Shown here: positions 42,984 through 52,537 of the stretch, one piece after another | Position numbering within the stretch: the stretch's first letter is position 1 | Layout: each line of letters begins with the position of its first letter | Source: Glaciihabitans sp. | GTDB lineage: Bacteria > Actinomycetota > Actinomycetes > Actinomycetales > Microbacteriaceae | NCBI GenBank assembly: GCA_025463785.1 | Contig: JAODBD010000003.1 | Location: 62,001-126,000 of the forward strand | DNA: 64,000 nucleotides | Direction: 5' to 3' | Notes under the pieces: generated by a model | Told to the model about the DNA's origin: nothing | The model's database searches: none | The model's input: only the letters and a program-made list of their open reading frames with translations | Made by a program: the position numbers and the translations under genes

Positions 42984-43026
42984 TGCCAGGCAGCATGGGC
43001 AGTTCCCGAATCGAAGTAGGTTGCAC

Positions 43027-45834
43027 ATGTTTGCAGTTGGCCGTTCACAGCGCATGCCCGCCCGTATCGCCCTCGTCGGAGTGATGGTCACGGGACTCAC
43101 CACGCTCGGTCTCAGCGCCGCAACCCCGGCATTCGCCGCCGACCCGATCGCGTGGGTTTTGGTGAGCGACGCGGCGAGTCTTCAGTCAGCGCTCGATCTG
43201 CAGATCAATGACATTGAGCTCGCGAACGACATCACGGTAAGCGCCGACAGCCTCACGGGCACGACAGCGGCTCGGATCAACCTGGACGGCCACACTCTGA
43301 CGACACACAACGTGTCCATCCCGTTGAAACTCGAGCTTGTCAGCGAGGATTCGAGTGCCAATCCTGTCCCCGGTGGAACGCTGTCTGCCACGTCCAACAC
43401 ATCCGGTCTCGCCGGAATCAGCAACAGTGGGAACGGCCAGTTCGACGCGACGGGCGTGACAGTTGTCGCGACGGGTGCTGCGGGTGGTGCGGGAATTGGT
43501 GGCGACACCGGGCACAGCGGAGGCTACGTCGACATTGAGAGCTCAACGGTGACTGCGACGGGTGGTTCGAACGCTGCGGGAATCGGCGGCGGCGACGGCG
43601 GAGGATTTGGCAGCGGCGGCGGACCAGTCGCCCTGCTGAACGACTCCGACATCACGGCGACGGCTGGCTCGCACTCTGCCGCGATCGGTGGGGGCAACGG
43701 CGGAGACGTGGGAGCACCCATCTACATCAACAGCCCCGGCAAATCCCTTTCGCTCGCCGCAGCAGACGCCAGCGTTATCGGGCCGGGGGCAGGGGGAGTA
43801 TTTCTCTCCGGTGCCGCCATCTCGATTAACTCGAACTGGCTGCTGGATGCCCCGAACTACTTCGACATTCCGGACGGTCAGACTTTCAGTTTCGGCACCA
43901 ATGGTGGCCCGGTAGCAACTCTTTCCGGTACGGGTTCACTCACCGGGACGGGCACGCTGTTCAACTTCGGAGCGATCAGGCTTGCGGAGGCCAATCTTGC
44001 AACTGTGCACGTTGGAGTCAACAATTTTACCGTCACCTTCAACGGCGAATCGACGGCCGTTCCTCCGACGCAGACGGTCCATGTCTATGCTCCGACTCTG
44101 GCTAGCGGAGGCGTAACCTCCCTGCCGCCCGCCTCCGTACTCAAGGGATCAGTATTTTTGGGCTGGAAGCTGGGTAGCGACTTCAGTACACCGGCGACGA
44201 TCTACGACGACATCCAGAGCAATGGTGGGAATTTCTGGGCGACCTATCAGGGCGTCGTATCTCTCGGTGTCACACCTCTGACGGGGACCATCTATTCCGG
44301 GTCGACACAGTCGATCGAAATGACCGGAACGGACGGCAGCGGCGATGTCGGCGACCAGTCTCCGTTCGCACACCTCGTCAGCGACGGCGAGGGCGACGTG
44401 GTGTCGGGCGACACGATCACATTCGGCAAGGCCGGTACTCGCACCGTGAGTGCGAGCCTCCCGGGATACTCGCTGTCAGCCGCCATGACCGTCACCGTCA
44501 CTGCGGCGCAACTCTCAGTCCTCACGGTGACCCCCAGCAGCACCAGTGTTACCGCAGGCGGCTCGGTCAGCTTCGGCGTGACGGGCGCCGACGTTGCGGG
44601 CAACAGTTATGGCGACGTAACCGCCGATACGACGCTGACCTCGAGTGACGTCACGGATGTCATCGACAACACCACGCACACCATCGGATTCACCACCGCC
44701 GGCTCGCATACCATCACCGCCACCGATGGCACGGTAACGACCACCCAGCACATCCAGGTCGACAATGCAGCGCTCGCAAGCCTGACAGCGACCGCAGTCT
44801 CGACGGCGACCGCGGGTGATGTGGTTAGTTTTTCGGTCACCGGTGCTGACGCCTACGGCAACAGCTATGGGGATGTCACCGCGAGCACGACCCTCACCTC
44901 AGATGTGTCGTCCGATGTCATCAACAATGTGACGCATTCGATCGTGATGGATGCCGCCACAGTGCACACCGTCACGCTCACCGATGGCGCGATCACGACG
45001 ACCCACCAGGTCACTGTCAGCAAGGGAGCGGTGGCGCACCTGTCGGCCATCCCGACAGCGACAGCGGTCGTCGCCGGCGGATCCGCCACCTTCGCCGTAA
45101 CGGGAGCCGATGCGTACAGCAACAGTTTTGGCGACGTGACCGGCAACGTGACGCTGACATCCAACGTGGCGTCTGACGTGATCAACAACGTTTCGCACTC
45201 GATCGTTTTCACTGCAGCGGGCACCCACACGATCACGGCGACGGACGGGCTCGCGTCGGTTGCGGTCGCCATTGTTGTCACTGCGGCGCCGTTCAACCAC
45301 ATCTCACTTGTGCCTGGATCACTGACGGCGTTCGTGCACCACTCCCGCACGTACACATTGCAGCGTCAGGATGCCTTCGGCAACAGTCTCGGTCTCGTGA
45401 CCTCGGGTGCCAGGCTGAGGTCGAACTCCACCTCGGACTCGATTTCCGGCCTCAAGATTACGTTTGGCTCCACGGGCACTCACACCCTCACAGCCACGGG
45501 AGCGGGTAAGACCACTCATCTCGCGGTCGTCGTATCGCGAGATGTTGCGCACCTGAGTTTCTCCATCCCCTCGGTCGTCCACGCTGGCAGGTCGACGATC
45601 ATCACGGTGTCGCTCTCAGCGGGACCCTCCGGTAGCAAGCCGACCGGGACCGTGCGGGTTTACTACACGAGCAGGAGCTACGTCAACGTCGCGTACTCAT
45701 CGACTTCGCACACCTCGAAAACGGTGACGGTGCCCGCGCTGAAGAAGGGGACGTACAGCCTCTACGCGCGGTATCTGGGTTCGAGCAACTATTCCGCTAT
45801 CTCGACGGCGCATGTCTCCCGCGTCTTCGCCTAG
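43027..45834 (+). CDS. secreted surface protein with glycine-rich beta-helix and Ig-like repeats (paralogue 1)
   Basis: 935 residues from ATG 43027 (AGG 6 nt upstream; TTG 43021 is an alternative). Signal peptide with cleavage near AFA at 37. Residues about 130-260 repeat a GAGIGGG / TVTATGG pattern of a right-handed beta-helix. Residues about 330-430 carry an InlB/Flg_new-like unit (VHVYAPTL... FLGWKLGSD). Four Ig-like units of about 86 residues begin near 497, 583, 668 and 755 (TAGGSVSFGVTGAD, DAYGNSYGDVT), and a last Ig-like domain at about 840 has KPTGTVRVYY. No LPXTG or membrane tail, so it is secreted or held non-covalently. Probably an adhesin or biofilm matrix protein. Confidence 0.82.
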   Translation: MFAVGRSQRMPARIALVGVMVTGLTTLGLSAATPAFAADPIAWVLVSDAASLQSALDLQINDIELANDITVSADSLTGTTAARINLDGHTLTTHNVSIPLKLELVSEDSSANPVPGGTLSATSNTSGLAGISNSGNGQFDATGVTVVATGAAGGAGIGGDTGHSGGYVDIESSTVTATGGSNAAGIGGGDGGGFGSGGGPVALLNDSDITATAGSHSAAIGGGNGGDVGAPIYINSPGKSLSLAAADASVIGPGAGGVFLSGAAISINSNWLLDAPNYFDIPDGQTFSFGTNGGPVATLSGTGSLTGTGTLFNFGAIRLAEANLATVHVGVNNFTVTFNGESTAVPPTQTVHVYAPTLASGGVTSLPPASVLKGSVFLGWKLGSDFSTPATIYDDIQSNGGNFWATYQGVVSLGVTPLTGTIYSGSTQSIEMTGTDGSGDVGDQSPFAHLVSDGEGDVVSGDTITFGKAGTRTVSASLPGYSLSAAMTVTVTAAQLSVLTVTPSSTSVTAGGSVSFGVTGADVAGNSYGDVTADTTLTSSDVTDVIDNTTHTIGFTTAGSHTITATDGTVTTTQHIQVDNAALASLTATAVSTATAGDVVSFSVTGADAYGNSYGDVTASTTLTSDVSSDVINNVTHSIVMDAATVHTVTLTDGAITTTHQVTVSKGAVAHLSAIPTATAVVAGGSATFAVTGADAYSNSFGDVTGNVTLTSNVASDVINNVSHSIVFTAAGTHTITATDGLASVAVAIVVTAAPFNHISLVPGSLTAFVHHSRTYTLQRQDAFGNSLGLVTSGARLRSNSTSDSISGLKITFGSTGTHTLTATGAGKTTHLAVVVSRDVAHLSFSIPSVVHAGRSTIITVSLSAGPSGSKPTGTVRVYYTSRSYVNVAYSSTSHTSKTVTVPALKKGTYSLYARYLGSSNYSAISTAHVSRVFA

Positions 45835-45908
45835 GCGATCTGCTCAGCCGTCAACGGCATCCCGAATTTTCTGACACGAATACCTCTGACCAAAACCGAA
45901 GGACAACG

Positions 45909-48404
45909 ATGCGAAACATTCGACGCGCAACCGCGCTCTCGCTCGCGCTGCTCACTGCCGTGGGCGGCCTCACGATTGGCGGAGCGGTGGCGTCCGCCAG
46001 CGCAACAACGCCACCCGTTGCAACAAACGCCGATCTCGTCGCCGCCGTGGGCTCCGGCCAGACGCCGGGCGCCGTCGTCACGCTCGGCACCGACCTCAAT
46101 CTCTCGGCGTCGGCGGCGCTGTCGATCGGCCAGACTCTTACGCTCGACCTCGACGGGTACACGCTCAACACAAACGGAATCAGCCTTGCGACCGGCGTCA
46201 CGCTGACGATTCGCGACTCGGATACTGACGGAGACGCGTCGACCACGGGTCACCTGATCTCGGATCCGAACGCGCAATCGAACTTTGTACCGGGGATCAA
46301 TGTCGCAGGCGCGCACCTCGTGATCAAGTCGGGAAACCTTGTGGCCAAGGGCACATTTGGTGCGGCGGGCATTGGCACCGGCTTCAACGCGGTCACGGGG
46401 TCAGTGGAGATTGACGGCGGCACCGTGACGGCCGGCGGCGGCGGTCAAGCTCCGGGAATCGGTGGTGGCGGGGGTGCGGCGAGCGTCTCCGTCCTGATCA
46501 ATGGCGGCACTGTAACCGCCACCACGGGCGGCGAGGCTGCCGGGATCGGCTCAAGCAGCAATTCCAGCGACGGTGCCGCGGTGGTCATCGACGGTGGCAC
46601 CGTAACCGCTCACGGTGGAACTGATGGCGCCGGCATCGGCGGTGGAGCGTTCTCCTCCGGGGGAAGCGTGCAGATCAACGGTGGCACTGTCACCGCGGAC
46701 GGTCAGACCGGCATCGGCGGCGGTGTAGGGGGCGACAGTGGGGTGATCGCCATCACGGCTGGTGATGTGACAGCGACCAGCACTGGCAGCGGTGCGGGCA
46801 TCGGTACCGGGGGTCAGGTTTCGTCAACCGGGTCGATTGTCATCTCAGGTGGCCGGATTCACGCGACCGGTAACGACGAAGGCGCGGGAATCGGCGGCGG
46901 ATACGTCGGCACCCCGGGCACCGTCGATATCGAGGGCGGCAACGTCACCGCCACTGCGGGCCAATATGCGACCGCCATCGGCGCGGGCTACGGCGGTTCG
47001 GGCGGAGCCATCACTATTGGGGCCCGCGCGGTCGTCACCGCCACCGGAAGCCCCGGTACGCCCGGTCGGCCGGTCATCGGCACCACCGGTACCTCCGGCT
47101 TTGGGACCCTGGATGTCGCCGGTACTTTGACGATTCCGACGAATGATTACCTCGCCATGACACCCGATGGCGCGCTCACCGTCGAAACCACCGGCAATAT
47201 CGCGGGTGGTGGAACGCTCGGAGGCACCGGCAGCGTGACCAACCACGGGACGATTTCCGTGCCGACTGTCGCGGACATCCTCGACCCGCACAGCGGGGGC
47301 GTCGGCCTGACGATCACGGATCACAACTACCTGGTCACGTTTGATTCCAATCCGCCGGACATCACCGACACGTCCCAGCAACAGTTCGTGCGCATCTACG
47401 CGCCGACTTTTGCTGCGGCGAACCGCGCTATCGCGCCCTGGTATGACCAACAGGGCTTCATCTTCACCGGCTGGAACTCGGCCGTCGACGGGTCGGGTAA
47501 CCCAATCACGACCTCGACAGTGTTCAGTGCCGATCAGCCCTACTACGCGGTCTGGAAGCCGATCACCGCAATCACGGTGACGCCGTCCAGCTCCACGGTG
47601 GTTGCTGGCGGCACGGTCACATTCGCGCTCCATGGAACGGATGTCGACGCCGACTCCAGCAATCAGACTGCGGCCGGGTCCATCACCGACAACACAACTG
47701 ATATCAACGCAGATTCGTCACATCAGATCCTGTTCACTACCGCGGGTGTGCACCACATTTCGGGTCAGCTCTTCGTGGGCGCCCCGGTCGACGTCTGGCT
47801 GGCGACATCCGTGGATGCAACGGTCACGGTCACGCCCGCCGCGCTCAACGCACTCACGCTGACCCCCGAGGTCGCTGCGGCGACAGTGGCAACGGGCACC
47901 ACCCAGAAATACGACCTCACGGGAGTGGATGTCTACGGCAACGCCATCGACGGCCTTCCCGCACACACGACGATCACCGTCCCGGCGGGTGACACCACGA
48001 GCACGGATCCGACGACCGGCGTGATCTCGGTGCACTTTACCGGGCCTGGTAGCCAGATCGTCACGGCAACAGACGGCGCGATCACCACGACCACCACGGT
48101 CACGGTGGTCAAGGACACCCCGACGATCCACCTGTCACTCCCGTCATCCTGGAAGCACGGCGTGACGACCAGGGTGACGCTGACGCTGGGTGTCGGCGCC
48201 TCGGGCATCAAGCCGACCGGTACCGTCCGCGTCTACTACGGCACGAGATACGTGACGGTCACATACAAGAGCACCTCGAAGTCGACGGTGAGCGTCGCCA
48301 TCCCGCCGCTCTCGAAGAAGTCGTACTCGATCTACGCGACCTATTACGGGTCGACGACTTATGCAAAAGTCTCGACGGTTACGACGACCATCCACGCGCG
48401 GTAG
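45909..48404 (+). CDS. secreted surface protein with glycine-rich beta-helix and Ig-like repeats (paralogue 2)
   Basis: 831 residues, SD AAGGA 6 nt before ATG. Same architecture as its upstream neighbour: signal peptide (to about residue 32), a longer beta-helix at about 140-370 with INGGTVTA / GAGIGGG coils of roughly 24 residues, an InlB-like FIFTGWNSAVDGSGNP unit at about 515, two Ig-like units from about 552 and 646, and the C-terminal KPTGTVRVYYG Ig domain at about 737. The coils hold repeated T-x-T steps. Clearly a tandem paralogue, 74 bp downstream and probably co-transcribed. Confidence 0.82.
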   Translation: MRNIRRATALSLALLTAVGGLTIGGAVASASATTPPVATNADLVAAVGSGQTPGAVVTLGTDLNLSASAALSIGQTLTLDLDGYTLNTNGISLATGVTLTIRDSDTDGDASTTGHLISDPNAQSNFVPGINVAGAHLVIKSGNLVAKGTFGAAGIGTGFNAVTGSVEIDGGTVTAGGGGQAPGIGGGGGAASVSVLINGGTVTATTGGEAAGIGSSSNSSDGAAVVIDGGTVTAHGGTDGAGIGGGAFSSGGSVQINGGTVTADGQTGIGGGVGGDSGVIAITAGDVTATSTGSGAGIGTGGQVSSTGSIVISGGRIHATGNDEGAGIGGGYVGTPGTVDIEGGNVTATAGQYATAIGAGYGGSGGAITIGARAVVTATGSPGTPGRPVIGTTGTSGFGTLDVAGTLTIPTNDYLAMTPDGALTVETTGNIAGGGTLGGTGSVTNHGTISVPTVADILDPHSGGVGLTITDHNYLVTFDSNPPDITDTSQQQFVRIYAPTFAAANRAIAPWYDQQGFIFTGWNSAVDGSGNPITTSTVFSADQPYYAVWKPITAITVTPSSSTVVAGGTVTFALHGTDVDADSSNQTAAGSITDNTTDINADSSHQILFTTAGVHHISGQLFVGAPVDVWLATSVDATVTVTPAALNALTLTPEVAAATVATGTTQKYDLTGVDVYGNAIDGLPAHTTITVPAGDTTSTDPTTGVISVHFTGPGSQIVTATDGAITTTTTVTVVKDTPTIHLSLPSSWKHGVTTRVTLTLGVGASGIKPTGTVRVYYGTRYVTVTYKSTSKSTVSVAIPPLSKKSYSIYATYYGSTTYAKVSTVTTTIHAR

Positions 48405-48416
48405 CAACTCATCTGG

Positions 48417-48458
48417 CGAAGACCGGCCGTCCGAGACACCTCGGGCGGCCGGTCTTCG
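48417..48458 (+). terminator. strong terminator after the surface-protein pair
   Basis: 13-bp stem CGAAGACCGGCCG/CGGCCGGTCTTCG with an inner CCGAG/CTCGG stem and ACAC loop, 13 nt after the stop. No T-run follows, as is common in actinobacteria. Confidence 0.75.
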
Positions 48459-48555
48459 GCTTGGCGCAGCCTAGTTTCAGCGATTTCTTGCGCCGCGTGC
48501 GCCGAGCACGCAGGAACGTAGCGTTCGTTAGCACACTCGTTACACGGGGTTTGAT

Positions 48556-48561
48556 TAGTCT
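48556..48561 (+). promoter_or_regulatory. -10 element of putA
   Basis: TAGTCT, 6 nt before ATG 48568; no SD. Confidence 0.5.
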
Positions 48562-48567
48562 CGACGT

Positions 48568-51500
48568 ATGACTTCCGTTGATCCGGATCCGATCGTGCTG
48601 CCCGCGATGCTGGCGGATGACACCATCGCAACCGTCCGTCGCTGGCTGAAAGAGTCGGCTGACATCGCCCCCGATAAGAGCGCCGAGCGGCTCGCCGGTG
48701 TCCTGCGCGACCCGGTGGGGCTCGACTTCACGCTCGGGTTCGTCGACCGCGTGGTGCGACCGGAAGACCTGCGGGTCGCGGGCCGCAACCTTGAGGCGCT
48801 GAGTCGCCACATCCCGAAATTCCTGCCGTGGTATTTGCGTGCGGCGATTGCTGCCGGTGGCGCGTTTGCGCCCCTGCTGCCATGGCCGATCGTTCCCATT
48901 TCGCGCGCGGTGCTGCGCCGCATGGTCAGCCACCTGGTAATCGACGCGACGCCTTCGCAGCTCGACAAGACATTGAAGCGCCTGCGTCGTCAGCACATCC
49001 GCCTCAACCTGAACCTTCTCGGCGAGGCGGTTCTCGGCAACGATGAATCGGATCGCCGCCTCGCGGGAACGCGTCAACTGCTGGAGCGCGACGACGTCGA
49101 CTATGTGTCGATCAAGGTTTCCTCGGTCGCAGCCCAGCTCTCCATGTGGGCATTCGACGAGACGGTCGAGCGCGTCGTCGAGCGACTGACGCCGCTGTAC
49201 GAGAGCGCCGCAGTGTCGTCCAGGGCAAAATTCATCAACCTCGACATGGAGGAGTTCCGCGATCTCGACCTCACCGTTGCGGTCTTCACGAGGCTGCTGG
49301 ACCAGCCGCAGCTGGTGAAGCTCGAGGCCGGCATCGTGTTGCAGGCGTACCTGCCGGACGCGCTCGGCGCGCTTCAGGGACTGACCGCGTGGGCGACCGA
49401 ACGTCGCGCTCGCGGGGGCGCCGGCATCAAGGTGCGTGTGGTGAAGGGGGCCAACCTCGCGATGGAGCAGGTTGATGCTGCCATGCACGGCTGGCCGCTC
49501 GCCACCTACTCGATCAAGGTCGATACCGACACCAACTACAAGCGCGTGCTCAACTGGGCTTTCACCCCCGAGCACACCGACGCCGTGCGCATCGGCGTTG
49601 CCGGGCACAACCTGTTCGACCTCGCCTTTGCGTGGCTTCTTGCCAAGCAGCGGCACGTCGACACTCGCGTCGAATTCGAGATGCTGCTCGGCATGGCGAC
49701 GGCGCAGGCCGAGGTCGTGAAACGGGATGTCGGAGGCCTTCTGCTGTATACGCCCGTCGTGCATCCCCACGAGTTCGACGCCGCCATCAGCTACCTCGTG
49801 CGCCGCCTCGAGGAGAATGCGAGCTCCGACAACTTCATGAGCGGCGTGTTCGAGCTGGCAGGAAGCCCCGAAGTCTTTGCGCGTGAATCGGGCCGTTTTC
49901 TGGCTTCGTTGTCGGGGCTGGATGACGCCGTGCCGGCATCCAATCGGGTCCAGGATCGCCTACACCCGGCTGCGTCCTCGCGCACCGCGGTCGCGTTCGA
50001 GAACGAACCCGACACCGACCCGGCGCGGGCAGATAACCGCGAGTGGGGACGCCGCATCCTTGCGCGGAGTGCCGACTCGACCCTCGGCGCCGACACAATC
50101 GCTTCCGGCCACATCACCGATGAAGCAACGCTCGAGGACCTCATCGCATCGACCGCCGCGGCCGGAGCCGAATGGGGCGCGACGCTCGCGACCGACCGTT
50201 CTCGAATCCTGCATGACGCCGGAGATGTGCTGTCGGCGTTCCGTGGTCGCCTGATCGAGGTCATGGCGAGCGAGACCGGCAAGACGATTGCCGAGGGGGA
50301 TGTCGAGGTCAGTGAGGCGACCGACTTCGCGCACTACTACGCAGAGCGCGCGCTCGATCTCGACCGGGTCCCTGGGGCTCGGTTCGTGCCGTCGAGGCTG
50401 ACCGTGGTGACGCCGCCGTGGAACTTCCCGGTTGCTATTCCGGCCGGGTCTGTGCTCTCGGCACTGGCATCGGGCAGCGCCGTGATTATCAAGCCCGCGC
50501 ACCAGGCGAAGCGGTCAGCGGCCGTGATGGTTGAGGCGCTCTGGGAGGCCGGCGTGCCTCGCTCGGTGCTGCGTCTTGTCGACATTTCTGAGGGCGACCT
50601 CGGTAAGCAACTGGTGTCGCATCCGCTCGTCGAGCGACTGATCCTGACGGGCGCGTGGGAGACCGCGCGGCTGTTCCGCAGCTGGCGCTACGACCTGCCG
50701 TTGCTGGCCGAGACGAGTGGCAAGAATGCGATCATCGTCACGCCGTCCGCAGACCTGGATCTGGCCGTGGCGGATGTCGTGAAGAGCGCGTTCGGTCACG
50801 CCGGGCAGAAATGTTCCGCAGCATCCCTCGTCATTCTGGTGGGTTCGGTCGCGCGTTCGGAGCGGTTCCGGCGCCAGCTGATTGACTCGGTGAAGACGCT
50901 GAAGGTCGGTTATCCGTCTGACCCGACGACGCAGATGGGGCCGATCATCGAGCCTGCCGCCGGCAAGCTTTTGGGCGCGCTGACCACCCTCGAGGAGGGC
51001 GAGGAGTGGCTGGTGAAGCCGCGCGAACTCGACAATTCCGGCCGCCTGTGGTCGCCGGGCGTTCGGTCGGGGGTCGCTGCGGGTAGTGCGTTCCACCGCA
51101 CGGAGTACTTCGGGCCGGTGCTGGGGGTCATGACGGCGGCCACGCTGGGCGAGGCCATCGAGTTGCAGAACGCGACGGATTTCGGGTTGACCGCCGGCAT
51201 CCATTCGCTTGCGCCGGCGGAGGTGTCGCAATGGCTGGAGAATGTCGACGCCGGCAACCTGTACGTCAACCGCGGTATCACCGGTGCGATTGTGCGGCGC
51301 CAGCCGTTCGGTGGCTGGAAGCGTTCGACTGTCGGCACGTCGGCCAAGGCCGGCGGCCCCAACTATCTGATGACGCTGGGCTCGTGGCAGCCGCTCGAGG
51401 TTGACCCTGGCGAGGATCTGACACTCGAAGGAATGAGCGACGACGTTGCGCGAGTGATCAAGCGTGCACAGGCCGGGCTCGAATTCCTCGAGTTCGACCG

Positions 51501-52041
51501 GGTGCGACTGGCGGCGGTGCGCGACCAGAAGGCCTGGGCGTCTGAGTTTGGTGTCGCCCGGGATGTCAGCGGGCTCGGTGTTGAGCGGGACGTATTCCGC
51601 TATCGGCCCGTGCCGGTCACGCTGCGGCTCGCCGAGGGCGGCTCAATGGGCGATCTTGCGCGGCTGATTGTCGCGGGAACTCGTGCCGGTTCAGCCCTCG
51701 TCGTGAGCAGCGCGGTCGCCCTGCCGACGCCGCTGATCGAGCTGTTTGGCGCGCTGGATTCGCCGTCACTCGTGCAGTCAGTCGTGGTCGAATCGGACAT
51801 CCGCTGGCATGCGCGCCTGGTCGCCGGCGAACTGCAGACGACGCGCATCCGGCTGATCGGCGGGGATGCGTCGGCGCTCGCCGCGATCGTGGGCGGCAAC
51901 CCGGACATCGCGATCTACGGCGGCCCTGTTACCACCGCGGGCCGGGTTGAGCTGCTGACGTTCCTGCACGAGCAGGCGGTGTCGATCACTGCGCACCGCT
52001 TCGGCAATCCCGATCCTGGGATGGCGGCGCTCGTCGTATAG
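48568..52041 (+). CDS. putA: bifunctional proline dehydrogenase / L-glutamate gamma-semialdehyde dehydrogenase
   Basis: 1157 residues. The N-terminal FAD proline dehydrogenase domain (to about 480) shows YVSIKVSSVAAQL, KFINLDMEEFRDLDLT and RVVKGANLAMEQ. The aldehyde dehydrogenase domain (about 510-980) has PWNFPVAIPAGSV, Glu715 in AETSGKNAII and catalytic Cys749 in GHAGQKCSAASL. A C-terminal alpha/beta extension follows. There is no ribbon-helix-helix DNA-binding domain, so it is not its own repressor. It oxidises proline to glutamate and can also take semialdehyde from RocD (55462). Confidence 0.95.
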   Translation: MTSVDPDPIVLPAMLADDTIATVRRWLKESADIAPDKSAERLAGVLRDPVGLDFTLGFVDRVVRPEDLRVAGRNLEALSRHIPKFLPWYLRAAIAAGGAFAPLLPWPIVPISRAVLRRMVSHLVIDATPSQLDKTLKRLRRQHIRLNLNLLGEAVLGNDESDRRLAGTRQLLERDDVDYVSIKVSSVAAQLSMWAFDETVERVVERLTPLYESAAVSSRAKFINLDMEEFRDLDLTVAVFTRLLDQPQLVKLEAGIVLQAYLPDALGALQGLTAWATERRARGGAGIKVRVVKGANLAMEQVDAAMHGWPLATYSIKVDTDTNYKRVLNWAFTPEHTDAVRIGVAGHNLFDLAFAWLLAKQRHVDTRVEFEMLLGMATAQAEVVKRDVGGLLLYTPVVHPHEFDAAISYLVRRLEENASSDNFMSGVFELAGSPEVFARESGRFLASLSGLDDAVPASNRVQDRLHPAASSRTAVAFENEPDTDPARADNREWGRRILARSADSTLGADTIASGHITDEATLEDLIASTAAAGAEWGATLATDRSRILHDAGDVLSAFRGRLIEVMASETGKTIAEGDVEVSEATDFAHYYAERALDLDRVPGARFVPSRLTVVTPPWNFPVAIPAGSVLSALASGSAVIIKPAHQAKRSAAVMVEALWEAGVPRSVLRLVDISEGDLGKQLVSHPLVERLILTGAWETARLFRSWRYDLPLLAETSGKNAIIVTPSADLDLAVADVVKSAFGHAGQKCSAASLVILVGSVARSERFRRQLIDSVKTLKVGYPSDPTTQMGPIIEPAAGKLLGALTTLEEGEEWLVKPRELDNSGRLWSPGVRSGVAAGSAFHRTEYFGPVLGVMTAATLGEAIELQNATDFGLTAGIHSLAPAEVSQWLENVDAGNLYVNRGITGAIVRRQPFGGWKRSTVGTSAKAGGPNYLMTLGSWQPLEVDPGEDLTLEGMSDDVARVIKRAQAGLEFLEFDRVRLAAVRDQKAWASEFGVARDVSGLGVERDVFRYRPVPVTLRLAEGGSMGDLARLIVAGTRAGSALVVSSAVALPTPLIELFGALDSPSLVQSVVVESDIRWHARLVAGELQTTRIRLIGGDASALAAIVGGNPDIAIYGGPVTTAGRVELLTFLHEQAVSITAHRFGNPDPGMAALVV

Positions 52042-52054
52042 CTCGCGCGGTCGG

Positions 52055-52408
52055 CTAACTCCCGAGGGCGCCCGTGACGTAGTCGATGGCCTGGGCGCGC
52101 GGGATGCCGAGCTTGCGAATGCGGTCGGCGTACGCTCGGGCGGCCTCCTGCGCCTGCTTCTGTGCGGCATCGCCCTGGGCGCTCACGAAGGAGCCGTTGC
52201 GTCCGCGGGTCTCGATGAACCCGTCGGCCTCAAGTTCTCGGTAGGCCCGGGCGACTGTGTTGGGTGCGAGACCCAGGTCTTCCGCGAGCTTCCTGACAGT
52301 AGGGATGCGCGTGCCGGCAGACAACTCGCCGGATTGCACCTGCGAGACGAGCTGCACTCGCAGCTGCTCGTACGGCGGCGTCGCCGAGCGGGTGTCGATC
52401 GTGATCAT
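52055..52408 (-). CDS. GntR-family regulator, YtrA-like
   Basis: 117 residues from ATG 52408. The winged helix PPYEQLRVQLVSQVQSGELSAGTRIPTVRKLAEDLGLAPNTVARAYRELEADGFIETRGRNGSF is followed by only a short helical tail, as in the YtrA subfamily, which usually controls ABC transporters and itself. ATG 52408 overlaps the stop of a 7-codon leader ORF that has the only good SD nearby. No transporter is adjacent; the next gene is an alpha/beta hydrolase about 130 bp upstream on the same strand. Confidence 0.82.
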   Translation of the reverse strand: MITIDTRSATPPYEQLRVQLVSQVQSGELSAGTRIPTVRKLAEDLGLAPNTVARAYRELEADGFIETRGRNGSFVSAQGDAAQKQAQEAARAYADRIRKLGIPRAQAIDYVTGALGS

Positions 52409-52428
52409 CGTGCCACCACAGTGCCCAT
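52405..52428 (-). CDS. 7-codon leader peptide upstream of gntR
   Basis: ATG 52428 with SD AGGGAGGT (52440-52433) 4 nt upstream encodes MGTVVAR and its TGA overlaps the gntR ATG (ATGA). The SD is 24 nt from the gntR start, too far for direct use, so gntR is probably translated by coupling. Confidence 0.4.
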   Translation of the reverse strand: MGTVVAR

Positions 52429-52452
52429 GCGCACCTCCCTTTGTGCCAGTCA

Positions 52453-52481
52453 CTGTAGCAATGTGTTGCTACAAAGTACAA
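52453..52481 (-). promoter_or_regulatory. gntR promoter with overlapping operator
   Basis: A perfect inverted repeat GTAGCAA-TGTG-TTGCTAC spans 52455-52472. On the minus strand TTGTAC (52481-52476), a 17-bp spacer and CTACAG (52458-52453) could be the -35 and -10, with the operator in the spacer. This is the usual arrangement for YtrA autorepression. Confidence 0.6.
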
Positions 52482-52537
52482 GGGGGCGAATTCCGCAAGG
52501 CGAGCAGTGCGTCCGGGGCGCTGCGGCGCCCCAGCCC

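Noticed and set aside
48409-49770. 453-codon minus-strand frame opposite the start of putA; similar long frames oppose hemA, pepO, rocD, GH66 and the region 31818-33356.
   Set aside because: Each is exactly antisense to a well-recognised gene and has no recognisable motif.
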